This document shows, in pieces, positions 25,395-35,300 of a stretch of 55,572 nucleotides of DNA. The stretch covers positions 1-55,572 of the forward strand of contig NZ_JAAIVJ010000017.1 of assembly GCF_011008935.1 (NCBI RefSeq). Reading direction: 5' to 3'. The position numbers were made by a program, and so were the translations under genes. Under the pieces are notes generated by a model that ran no database searches, was not told the origin of the DNA, and worked only from the letters and a program-made list of their open reading frames with translations. Position 1 is the stretch's first letter. Each line of letters starts with the position of its first letter. Origin of the DNA: Tabrizicola oligotrophica (lineage in GTDB: Bacteria; Pseudomonadota; Alphaproteobacteria; Rhodobacterales; Rhodobacteraceae).

Positions 25395-28244
25395 GTGTCT
25401 GACCCACGCATTTCTTGTCCGATCTGTTTGCGCCGAGATGCTGGGTTGATCCCGGCGCCGCGTCATGTAGCGACATGGGATGAGCTGAACGGCCCGGAAC
25501 AGATGGCGATGCTGGCTGAGGTGGGCGCAGCACTAGGGCGCGGCACTCCGGGCTTTATCGCTTCATCAGCCCATGACCATTTCCATCTCAGGGAAGGATC
25601 CGGGTCGCGTCTGACGACCGGGGGGCGTGACCCGCTTTTGCCTTTGCTCGCTGAAAGACTGGATACAGCGAAGTCTGTCGACCTCGCCATTGCCTTTGCA
25701 ATGGACAGCGGTGTGGCACTCCTTGAGCCTTGGTTCCGTGAGATGCTGGCGCGGGGTGGTCGGCTGAGGATTGTCGTGGGCGATTACCTCGAAACGACCG
25801 ATCCAACGGCTTTAGCGCGCCTTTTGGACCTGGAAGGGGCGGAGCTGTTCGTTTTCGAAACCGGCGGTCTCAGTTTTCACCCTAAGGCCTGGTTGTTCCG
25901 TGCTGCGGATGCGCGGGGGGCAGCGATTGTCGGAAGCTCGAACCTCTCGCAGTCGGCGCTGACCGAGGGGGTAGAGTGGAACCTGCATTCCGAAGATGCC
26001 GCGGACAGTGTCGCCGCGGCTTTCGAAGACCTGGTGGCACGCCCAGAGGTGAAGCCCCTGACTTCCGCCTGGATCGACGCCTATGCCAAACGCCGCAGAG
26101 CGCGGCCGATGCCCGAGTTCACTGCCCGCGTGGTGGCCGAGGAAGGCCCACCGCCAGAGCCGCATTCCATCCAGCAAGAAGCGCTAGAGGCCCTATCGCT
26201 CAGCCGATCGAACGGCCACCGCGCCGGTTTGGTCGTGTTGGCGACCGGACTGGGCAAAACCTGGCTGGCCGCCTTCGACACGATCCGTGCCAAGGCGGTC
26301 CGCATCCTTTTCGTGGCCCATCGCGACGAGATCCTGACGCAGGCGATGGCGGCTTTTCGGAAGGTGCGACCAGAGGCCAAGCTGGGCCGCTACACAGGCA
26401 CCGAGAAAGAGGCGGATGCGGAAATCCTTTTTGCATCGGTACAGACGTTGGGCCGCATCGGTCACTTGCGCCAATTCGACCGCGACCATTTCGACTATAT
26501 CGTCGTGGATGAATTCCACCACGCCGCCGCCAGCACCTATCAGAAGCTGATTTCCCATTTCACACCCAGTTTCCTTCTGGGTCTGACAGCTACGCCTGAC
26601 CGGACAGATGGTGCTGACCTGCTGGGGCTATGTGGTGAAAATCTTGTCTACCAATGCGACCTGTTTCGCGGCATCGACGCGGGGCACCTGTCGCCATTCC
26701 ACTATTTCGGTGTGCCGGACGATGTCGATTATGCCCAGATCCCGTGGAGGTCTGGGCAATTCGATCCAACCGCCCTCGACGCCGCCTTGGCGACAGAAGC
26801 GCGGGCGCTGAATGCGCTGGAACAGCATCGCAAGCGCGCAAGTGGTCCCGCGATCGGCTTTTGCAGCTCGATGCGCCATGCCGACTACATGGCGGATTAC
26901 TTCCGCGCGGCCGGGTTGAAGGCCGTTGCAGTTCATTCGGGCCAAAGCTCGGCCCCGCGGGCAAGTTCCTTAGCTGCGCTAGGTCGGGGCGAGATCGATA
27001 TCCTGTTCGCGGTCGACATGTTCAACGAAGGCGTCGACGTGCCTGAAATCGGCACCGTCCTGATGCTGCGCCCAACCGAAAGCGCGATCGTCTGGCTACA
27101 GCAGCTTGGCCGCGGTCTGCGGCGCGTCGAAGGTAAGGTGCTGCAGGTGATCGACTACATCGGCAACCACCGCAGCTTTCTTACCAAGGTTGCCACCCTT
27201 CTGCAGGCGGGCGCGGGAGATCGTTCGATTTCGACCAAGTTGGAGGCGTTGCAGGCCGGCGAGTTCCAGATGCCGAAAGGCAGCGAGATCACTTATGAGC
27301 TGCAGGTCATCGACATCCTGCGCACTCTCCTTCGCCCGAAAGAAGGCACGGCAGAGCTTGAAGCCTTTTACATCGACTTCCGGGACCGGAACGGCATCCG
27401 TCCCACGGCTGTCGAAGTCTTCCGCAATGGCTTCGACCCTCGCGCTTCGGGCCATGGTGGTTGGTTCGACTTCGTCCGCGACATGGGTGATGCAGTCCCC
27501 GTACGGCCCTTTGCCACCCATGGTCGGCTGCTGCACGAGATGGAACGCCCGCGCGGTTTGTCTCGCGCCGCGTTGACCGGCCTGCGCGACATTGTTGCAG
27601 GGCGGCAACCGACCGAAGGGGCCGAAGACCTCGCATTCAACCCGCACCTCGCCCAAAACGGCGTAATCCTGCGCCTAGCGCGCCCTGACGCATCAGGCGA
27701 ATTGGAACCTCTTGCGCGTGAGTTGATCGAATGGCGGCTGGCCGAGACGCCCCTTGCCAGGGAAGCGGCCGAAGGGTCAGCCACTTTCGTCGGCAAGCCA
27801 CAGTCGCTGGAGCTTTGGCAGCGCTACTACGTGCCAGAGATCGCAGAGTTCTTCGGCGAAGAGTACAAGCAAAACCTCTGGCGAACCGGGATGAAGGCAT
27901 TGCCGGAGAAGAAGATCATGATGCTTCTGGCCAATGTCTCGACCCAGGACCTGACCTACGAAAATGCATTCCTTAGCCCGTCCCGGCTGAAATGGTTCAG
28001 CCAGAACCAGACGCGCCAGAACAGCAAGCATGGTCGCGTCATCAGCGGTGAGGAAGGCCATGAGGTCCACCTGTTCATCCGCCGCGGCAACAAGGTGAAC
28101 GGCAAGGTCAATCCCTTCATCTATTGCGGGCAGCCGAAGTTTGTCGACTGGACAGGGGAGGAACCGATCGAAGTGACCTGGGATTTGCCAGTTCCCGCCC
28201 CGCGCGCGCTTTGGGCAGAGCTTGGAATTCCTGACGATGATTGA
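25395..28244 (+). CDS. HIT-like / PLD-like nuclease / SF2 helicase / DUF3427 fusion, probable defence protein
   Basis: This is a 949-residue four-part protein. Residues 1-68 carry C8-x2-C11 and H60-x-H62-x-H64, resembling a compact HIT nucleotide-hydrolase or zinc unit. Residues 90-200 are a phospholipase-D-like nuclease half site, with H162-P-K164 and G180-SSN. Residues 255-620 are a superfamily 2 helicase: ATGLGKT (283-289), DEFHH (372-376), TATP (398-401) and QQLGRGLRR (motif VI). The last 300 residues fit DUF3427. PLD-SF2-DUF3427 proteins are known; the HIT-like head is unusual. It should act on foreign DNA or RNA using ATP. The GTG start follows AAGGA at 5 nt. A second PLD-helicase gene follows after 66 bp. 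Confidence 0.85.
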   Translation: MSDPRISCPICLRRDAGLIPAPRHVATWDELNGPEQMAMLAEVGAALGRGTPGFIASSAHDHFHLREGSGSRLTTGGRDPLLPLLAERLDTAKSVDLAIAFAMDSGVALLEPWFREMLARGGRLRIVVGDYLETTDPTALARLLDLEGAELFVFETGGLSFHPKAWLFRAADARGAAIVGSSNLSQSALTEGVEWNLHSEDAADSVAAAFEDLVARPEVKPLTSAWIDAYAKRRRARPMPEFTARVVAEEGPPPEPHSIQQEALEALSLSRSNGHRAGLVVLATGLGKTWLAAFDTIRAKAVRILFVAHRDEILTQAMAAFRKVRPEAKLGRYTGTEKEADAEILFASVQTLGRIGHLRQFDRDHFDYIVVDEFHHAAASTYQKLISHFTPSFLLGLTATPDRTDGADLLGLCGENLVYQCDLFRGIDAGHLSPFHYFGVPDDVDYAQIPWRSGQFDPTALDAALATEARALNALEQHRKRASGPAIGFCSSMRHADYMADYFRAAGLKAVAVHSGQSSAPRASSLAALGRGEIDILFAVDMFNEGVDVPEIGTVLMLRPTESAIVWLQQLGRGLRRVEGKVLQVIDYIGNHRSFLTKVATLLQAGAGDRSISTKLEALQAGEFQMPKGSEITYELQVIDILRTLLRPKEGTAELEAFYIDFRDRNGIRPTAVEVFRNGFDPRASGHGGWFDFVRDMGDAVPVRPFATHGRLLHEMERPRGLSRAALTGLRDIVAGRQPTEGAEDLAFNPHLAQNGVILRLARPDASGELEPLARELIEWRLAETPLAREAAEGSATFVGKPQSLELWQRYYVPEIAEFFGEEYKQNLWRTGMKALPEKKIMMLLANVSTQDLTYENAFLSPSRLKWFSQNQTRQNSKHGRVISGEEGHEVHLFIRRGNKVNGKVNPFIYCGQPKFVDWTGEEPIEVTWDLPVPAPRALWAELGIPDDD

Positions 28245-28310
28245 TCGCCTGACCGCAGACTCACACGCCGTCGCCGGCAAGGCGATCCATAAAGGGCCAT
28301 AAGGAAAAAG

Positions 28311-31300
28311 ATGGAGCGGCAGGGACTAATCTCGCGCTTTTTCTCTCGGACCAGCGATGGTGACCGGCAAGAGAACGCGTCAGAGGCACAACCCCCGCAG
28401 GGCCACGATGCCTGGGCTGATAATGCGACCCGCCCGGTCCATGCCCTGGTCAAATCCGTGCTGCAGGAACCGCGCTGCCTGATCGTCACCGGGTATCAGG
28501 ATTTCCTGTCTTCCCTGACGATCGTGCTCGATGCGGTCCATGGTCTTGCAGAACGGCCAGAAGGCAGCATCCGCATCGTTTTCGGCTCGAACACGGACGC
28601 TCGCCGACAGTTTGGGGGTGGCGGGCGGTCAGTCGCACAGGAAGCCCGACAGTATTTTCTCGGTGCTCGGGGCCTGTCAGTCGTCGACTTGGCTGACCTT
28701 CGCGCCGTTCTCGCGATGGATGCTATTGAACGAGGCATCATCCAGTTTCGCGCTTTCGATCCAGCGCTTGCAGAGGCAAAGCTGGGTCGCAGACCGCCTA
28801 TGCTGCATGCAAAGCTGATTGTCGGCGAAGGCTCTGCACTGTCGGGCAGCGCAAATTTTTCGGTCAATGGTCTGCGCCGGAACCTCGAATTCATGGACGA
28901 TGCCCATGCCTGGCCGGAAATCAAGAAAGCGAGGCGCGCTGTCGCCGAGCAATTCTGGGAGATGGGCCACGACTGGACAGAAACAGCGTTGGAGATCCTG
29001 CGCTCGCTCATCCGGCTCGTCACACCCGAGGAGGCGGTAGCGCGGACCGTTCACGAAGCCACTACCTTCACACCTTGGCGAGTTGCTGGAAATACGAGCG
29101 CAGGTCGCCCGCCGCAGCCATTTCAGGCGGACTTGGTCTATGAGGCTGCGGGCACCGTCTACGAACATGGCTTTGCTTTCGTCGAGGCCCCGACTGGGGC
29201 AGGGAAAACTGACATCGGAAAGCACTTGGCAACGGTGCTGCCGGTCAGCCACGCGCAGACCGTATTCTCCTGGGGTGAGCGGGCAGATCAACAGCGCCTC
29301 GGTTCGCTCGCCTTGATCCCCGCGAGCGTACTGAAGAACTGGACGACGAATGCCCCCGCAAACTTCAAGCCGATCAAGCACAGCCACTTGTCCCGCCAGA
29401 AAAAGGACGAGGCCGCCGAGTTGGACGAGATCAACCGCGCGGTCCGCTCGTCAGCGTCGATGATCGTGGATGAAAGCCACCGGCTAAGCTCGCGTTATCT
29501 CGCGCCTTCGGCGCGCTCGCTAGTGTTCGAGCGAAGCCCGGCCATTTGGACGGCCTGTCTCTCGGCCACGTTGATGGGCAACCAAGGACTCGATGGTCTG
29601 CTCGCTTTCCACGAAAAGCGCGCCTCGATTTATGTGCCTCCGTTGATCACAGATCAGATCAACCAGCACATGGCCAAAGTGCGCGCTCGCGGAGAACTGG
29701 TCCGGCGTCTGGATCAGGTCAATCGTCGCATCGAAGCGCAGGGTGTGCAGGAAGATCTATTCCACAGTGCCGAGACTCTGAGGGAAGAAGTCGGTGCTAT
29801 CGAACGCCAGCTTGAAGCCGACGGCTTGCAGATTAGCGCGCTGCAAGAGGGGCTGGCAGATGCCCTAGCGCCCTACGTGGTGCGCCGCCAGCGCGCCTGC
29901 ATAGGGGAAAGCGCCAACAGAAAAAGCGGGGCATTTGTTTACCCGTTAACCCGCAGCCATCGCGAAGACACGGCACTTACCGACCAGCAGCGCCAGATCA
30001 TTGCGCGGATCAAGACACTGGCCGAATGCATCACGACCGGGATCACCCTTGTGTCCGCTGATCCGCAACGCGCAGGCCAGACCGAAATCAAGTTTCACGA
30101 TAAGTCGCGAATTCACATACGTAATTTCCTGGCACTGCTGCGCGCATCAATCATCTTCGCGCGTGAAGAATGGGCTCGAGAGCGCGACAGCGATGCCGAT
30201 CAGCGAGGACGCGCCTCAATCGGCGAGAACCTCCGACGCGCCGAGAGGCAGAACATGCGCCGACTTGCGGTGCCTGAAGGTGTTCTTTCGGAAGAACTGC
30301 CAGCCGAGGTCGACGACTCCCAGACACCGATTTGCGACAGGATCACGCGCCTTCTGAACCATGCGTGCCTCGATAGCATCGACGAGGCCCGCGCCGAGGT
30401 TATGCGCGATATTTTGCGCAAGCACGGTCACGCGATCTTCCTCGCGGAACGCGTCGGCGTGCTTGAGGTGTATGCGCGCCTTTTGGCGGGGCATCGAGGC
30501 CGGGGGCCCGAGGTTTTTGTGGTCGCCCCAGGTGCGCGGATCAAACCCGGCAGAAAGATGCATCACATTCGATCTGGGGCCGAAGCGCAGGAGTACTTCG
30601 GGATCGACGGGAAGTACGTCGATACGATGAAGCCTCGGGCCATGTTCCTGACCTTTCAGATGGCGGAGGGGATCAACCTCCAACTCGCGCCAGCACTTGG
30701 GATCATCGGGGTGACGTCGGACGTGAAAAGTCTGATCCAAGGTCTGGGTCGGATCGACAGGATCGACAGCCCGAACTCCCGCATCCACTACCACACCTTC
30801 GATCTGCCGGGCCTTGTTCTTTCGTCCGATCACAAGGCACGCGCCCGTGTTGCCAGCATCGCCTTGCTATCTGGGGTCGGTGCTGATGACCTGCCCTCTG
30901 AGCTGGTCGAGTTTGCTGCCGGAGATCTGACGGATCTGGTTCTCGATCAAATCAAGAAGCCAAGGATCTTGCGGTCTGGAAACTACTTCGATCAGATCGA
31001 GTGGCTGCGCCGATCGGTGCCGCCAGAGGTGTTCGAACTTGTTCAAAGCGCCAATCCGCGCGGCCTCTGGGGCGCTGAACTATGCCTGCTTGCATCACGG
31101 CAACCCGTGACGATCCTGCTTCTTGGGGGGCGTACTGGCAGCCCTCAAGACCCAACCGTCTTGCCTCCTCGCCTTCTGGCAGTGCGCGACCATGGTGGGC
31201 GAGCTGAGATCATCGGAGATCAGACGGAGGCGGCGCGGCTTCTCTCGCAAGCCTATGCGGAAACACGTCACCTGGACCGTCATAATATCCGCCCTGAGTT

Positions 31301-31751
31301 TGCCCAGGTGACTACAACCTTGGACCGATTGCGCGGCACTCTAGGCCAACTTACACACTGGGATATCCGCCCGGCACGCACTGTTTCCTTGCTGGCTTCC
31401 CTTGCGGGCTTCTTGACCGGCAGTCCTGTGACTGACGGAGGCCAGGGGCAGTTTGGCGACCTTACCTTGCCAGCGCTCGAGAAACTGGCCGAAGCCTGGG
31501 CGCACGAACTGGATGTCTTCTGGATCGAGGCAAAAGAGGCCGTAAGCCAGCGCAGCGCATCAGGGGGCGAAATCCCCGACTACCTTGGCATTGACGCGAT
31601 CTACAGTGCCTTTTGCGCACAACCCGACGAAGTGCGTGTCGCCGTCCGCGTTCGGATGCATGACCTTATTCGGGCGTGCAGGGTTCTGTCAGAAGGGGAG
31701 CCTGTGGATATCCTAAGCCGCGTCGCGGTGATCTTTGAGGCTCAGCGGTGA
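28311..31751 (+). CDS. PLD-like nuclease / SNF2-type helicase fusion, partner of the upstream helicase
   Basis: This is a 1146-residue protein. Residues 40-220 carry a phospholipase-D-like half site, with HAKLIVGEGSALSGSANFS. A superfamily 2 ATPase follows from about residue 265: APTGAGKTDIGK (Walker A), VDESHRLSSR (DEAH-like box) and a late motif GLGRIDRIDS of the SNF2 kind. The last 300 residues are not recognised. AAGGA lies 6 nt before the ATG, and the 66-bp gap from the previous gene shows an operon. The two genes share the layout (PLD head plus helicase) but not close sequence, so they probably form a two-component complex. A defence role is inferred from domains and from the Avs neighbour. 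Confidence 0.85.
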   Translation: MERQGLISRFFSRTSDGDRQENASEAQPPQGHDAWADNATRPVHALVKSVLQEPRCLIVTGYQDFLSSLTIVLDAVHGLAERPEGSIRIVFGSNTDARRQFGGGGRSVAQEARQYFLGARGLSVVDLADLRAVLAMDAIERGIIQFRAFDPALAEAKLGRRPPMLHAKLIVGEGSALSGSANFSVNGLRRNLEFMDDAHAWPEIKKARRAVAEQFWEMGHDWTETALEILRSLIRLVTPEEAVARTVHEATTFTPWRVAGNTSAGRPPQPFQADLVYEAAGTVYEHGFAFVEAPTGAGKTDIGKHLATVLPVSHAQTVFSWGERADQQRLGSLALIPASVLKNWTTNAPANFKPIKHSHLSRQKKDEAAELDEINRAVRSSASMIVDESHRLSSRYLAPSARSLVFERSPAIWTACLSATLMGNQGLDGLLAFHEKRASIYVPPLITDQINQHMAKVRARGELVRRLDQVNRRIEAQGVQEDLFHSAETLREEVGAIERQLEADGLQISALQEGLADALAPYVVRRQRACIGESANRKSGAFVYPLTRSHREDTALTDQQRQIIARIKTLAECITTGITLVSADPQRAGQTEIKFHDKSRIHIRNFLALLRASIIFAREEWARERDSDADQRGRASIGENLRRAERQNMRRLAVPEGVLSEELPAEVDDSQTPICDRITRLLNHACLDSIDEARAEVMRDILRKHGHAIFLAERVGVLEVYARLLAGHRGRGPEVFVVAPGARIKPGRKMHHIRSGAEAQEYFGIDGKYVDTMKPRAMFLTFQMAEGINLQLAPALGIIGVTSDVKSLIQGLGRIDRIDSPNSRIHYHTFDLPGLVLSSDHKARARVASIALLSGVGADDLPSELVEFAAGDLTDLVLDQIKKPRILRSGNYFDQIEWLRRSVPPEVFELVQSANPRGLWGAELCLLASRQPVTILLLGGRTGSPQDPTVLPPRLLAVRDHGGRAEIIGDQTEAARLLSQAYAETRHLDRHNIRPEFAQVTTTLDRLRGTLGQLTHWDIRPARTVSLLASLAGFLTGSPVTDGGQGQFGDLTLPALEKLAEAWAHELDVFWIEAKEAVSQRSASGGEIPDYLGIDAIYSAFCAQPDEVRVAVRVRMHDLIRACRVLSEGEPVDILSRVAVIFEAQR

Positions 31752-31987
31752 CACGATTGGGGTTCGGCGTGGTTCTGAAGCGCACCATTCGCTGCGACGG
31801 CGCAGTGGCCTAGCCAACGGAGGTTCAAACGTCGTCCAGCATTAGCGGCAGGCGAGCGGCCCGGAGCGGACATTCGACCTACTTGAGATAAGCGACCGCT
31901 TCGCGCGTTATCCCAGTCTCTGGTCGTGAAGCAAGGGAACGCCACGAGTAGATTTCCGATCTGAGGGTTAAGAACTCTGTTTGAACA

Positions 31988-32338
31988 TCAATGCTTGCCC
32001 CCGACTTCGTCCAAGATTGGCGCTATATTCTTCAGATCGTAACCTCCGGAATAACGAAAGTGCCTACGGGATGAGCAGCTAAAGTTCTGCAATAAATTTG
32101 CGACTTTTGCCTCTGCTGCCAATTTATCGGGGCCTCTCGCACTACGAGCAGCAAGAACCAACTCGGCGAGGTGGTGGGCTTTCCAGCGACCGAGTGTGTC
32201 GACAGTCTTGTGGAGATTCAGAGCACTAACAATCCTGTCGCCAAGTTCCAACGTCTCGTTCGGCAGCGCGTATTGTACCGTCCATTCCGAAAATGAAGAG
32301 CCTATCGAATCTAACTTCGGTCGACTCTTTATCGTCAT
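31988..32338 (-). CDS. Small partner gene of the Avs-like STAND NTPase
   Basis: This is a protein of up to 116 residues that I do not recognise. The part after about residue 40 looks like a real helical protein, with GRWKAHHLAELVLAARSARG and KLAAEAKVANLLQ. The start is unclear: ATG 32338 overlaps the large gene's end by 113 nt, while a TTG around 32250 would leave only a short overlap. It follows the STAND gene in the same direction without a gap, so it is co-transcribed and possibly co-translated. It is convergent with the PLD-helicase gene (236-bp gap with no clear terminator). Confidence 0.6.
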   Translation of the reverse strand: MTIKSRPKLDSIGSSFSEWTVQYALPNETLELGDRIVSALNLHKTVDTLGRWKAHHLAELVLAARSARGPDKLAAEAKVANLLQNFSCSSRRHFRYSGGYDLKNIAPILDEVGGKH

Positions 32339-35300
32339 AGGAAGAACTTCTCTTGCCTTCTTTGTCACGACGCAACCCCACTTCCATTATCAATTCCATT
32401 CCTTGACCACGAAGGAATTCGGCCAAGTCTGAGATGCGAACTAGGAGCCGATAGCCATCAGACCTCACACGGTCATCGAAATACGTCTCGCGGTCGTCTT
32501 CGACCTCAGGATGACCCCACGCCTCATATATGAAGGTAGGCTCGGAATCACTTGAACGAAACCAACGAGCAGCTCCGTCTTTTTCCCGAGTGAGACCGAG
32601 CGCCCTTGTTATGACACGCCCCGGTTCGCACTCAATGCGGCGCACTCCATTGCAAAAGCGATCCGTGCGATCAAATCGACTGTCGCCATCATTGTTCTTA
32701 AGCCACCCACGCAAAACGTAGTCACCGTCATCGATTTCAAGGTCATCGCCTTCTGGCGGAATCCGGTAGTCAGAATCGTCCCAAGTTGTTTGGAGTGCTC
32801 GTACAAGCGCGTGAGCCGCGTCTGAAGACACGAGGCCAGTGCTTACGCTCACCTCATGACGAAAGGCCCGAGAAGCAGTTGTGGTTGACTGATCAACCAC
32901 GAGGTATCCGGGCCTATCTGCCACCATGACTTCCGCAAGAATTTCTTCGTCCGTCGCATCCTTCCGCCAGTCATCAATCGACCTCTGCGGAGACCGCCAA
33001 AAGCCTTCCAAAAGGGGGCGGCTGCCAACCAGATCGGATAGCCAAACGGGTGGTGCGGTAAGCTTGTCGAGGCCTATCTCGTAGTCCAACGAGCCATAAT
33101 CCCCGTCGTGCTGCGCCAATCGATGCGACAGTAAGGCTTCCCCACCCGCACACCACATAGCATGCCATTCGAGATAGCTTTGATAGCGCTCTAATGTCGG
33201 AAGGCTGCCGTGACTATGCGATGAGCGCTGCCAACTGCGATCATTGAAGCGAGCTATGCGTTTCTCTCGAGAGCCATATGAGCGCTCATCTATGACACCC
33301 CACACGTCTGATATGTATCTGTCGGCAGTCTCAATAAATTCTTCTTCGGTGAGGTCTTCGAAAATTCCTATCCAGCCAGAATACCAATACCGTAAAGTGT
33401 CCATCGCGTCAAAATGAAATCTCAGGCGAGGATTCTTACTCTGATCAAAAAAGTTGAAACTACCATAGTTACGTTCTTTCTTCGTGCCCTTTGGAAGCAG
33501 TGACTTGTTGACGTATTTAAGGTCTTTCTTTTGAAGGTCGGAAATGCTCAATACGCCGGCAAAATCCAGCTTTCGACACGCATCCGCCGCATAGTCGCGC
33601 ATGAGAATATGTGGCAATACATTGTCGGTAGCGATCGCAAAGAGCTGCCGGCCTATGGCCTCAACGAATGCGGGAAAATCAAGGGCAATCCGATCGGTGG
33701 CAATCAAGAGCCAAAGGCGTGATGCAAGCAAGTAGTATGGTGCATCAGGTTGCCGGAAAGCGATATCTTTGGTTCTTTCAAACTGATCCCACAAAGCCGC
33801 AAACGTTGAATTCTCTCCGAAATCCGCAAGGCATCTAATCGCATGTGCCGCACGCCACCGCACATACACATCAACATCTCCAAGCAGCGAAAAGAGAAAA
33901 CGACCAAGTGCCTCGTCCGTGGTGGCAGGAAGTTCGGCCACGTCCGGAGAAGACTTGTCTTCGGCGGCTAGCCTATCGTACAGCCGACGAATATACCAGG
34001 CCACAGTTTTGCGGGCCTCGTCAGCAGGTAGAGAGATCGCTACCCGTCCGACAATCGCGAACAATGCACCCGCCGACATCACGCCGACGTTGCGCTCGAC
34101 CCCCGACATTAGTATCGACAACACCTGCTCTGTCGAAGCCTCGGAGAGTTCGAGCGCACGATCCAATCGACCGTCGTCTCTTGGAAAATAACGACTAAAG
34201 GTGGGAAGATACTCTGAGATCGCGTCAGGTAGCTTCGTTCTACACCAGCGCTGTACGGCAGGCTGCGACTTCCATTCCGACAAAGCTGCTAGAAGCCCCG
34301 ACACAAAATCTGTGTCGGTGATGTCAGCGTTCATTGTAATCAAGGCGTCAAGATGGGCAACCCGGTCTGCGAGATTGACAGCCTTACGAGCTGTTGCAAG
34401 GATTTCAAACGACGAGACGTACCGTTTTTGGCCTCTAGCCTCAGTCAATGTCTTCTCAAGCTTCTCCCTCAGGCGTTCCGAGTCCGTAAGATCATCTCTT
34501 GTCCAGGTGACCTGTATTGTCTCACGTTGCTGCCTTGGCGACCCTGTTTGTGTGACGATAGGTTGCTCTGAAGGTGCTTCTGCCAGTAATCGTAGAAAGT
34601 ACTTTTGCTCTTTGTATTCGTCTGACCACCGTCCAGAGCCTTTGTTCATAACAAGAGAGGTTGCGGCGTCACCAAATGCTACCCGCTCCAGAAGAATGTT
34701 CTTCGCAAAATACTCGGAGAGTTGCACACAGGTCGGAGGATGTTCCCGTGCAGCATCAATCACTGAAACGACTGCTTCGTCTTCCACCTCCCTCAAGAAG
34801 AGCATCAACGACGCCGACTGGCCGGTGGACAATTGACGTTGCTTAATCCCTTGATCGATTATGGGATTAAGAGTGCGATGGAAGGGCGCTACATCCTTGT
34901 CTTGCCAGCGTGCCGAGCACGAGAGGGCGGTATTCAGATCGAGCAAGACTAGCGTTCGCATTCCAGCGTCCCAAGGAAAACCCTCCACGTTCTCCAAGCG
35001 GATACCTGCATCTTCAAGCACATCGGAGAAAGCACGAGCCAGTTCCATCTCGGGAGCACTAATTGCGGAATGACCTCTTTCTGCTAGTGCGGCCACGGCT
35101 CGAATCTGATCCATGACTTCGCTGTCTAGTTCTGCGGCCACCTCCAAAGCGGTTTCGAAAAGTGCACTGCTGTCGCCCGGGCTAATCCAAAGCAGCCATT
35201 CAGAAAATCGAGCCAAAACGGAAGACTTATCTTCAGCGCCTATCCTATTACACCTAACGCTATCAGCTTCTTTTGCAATACTTGACACAAGATCGTCGTG

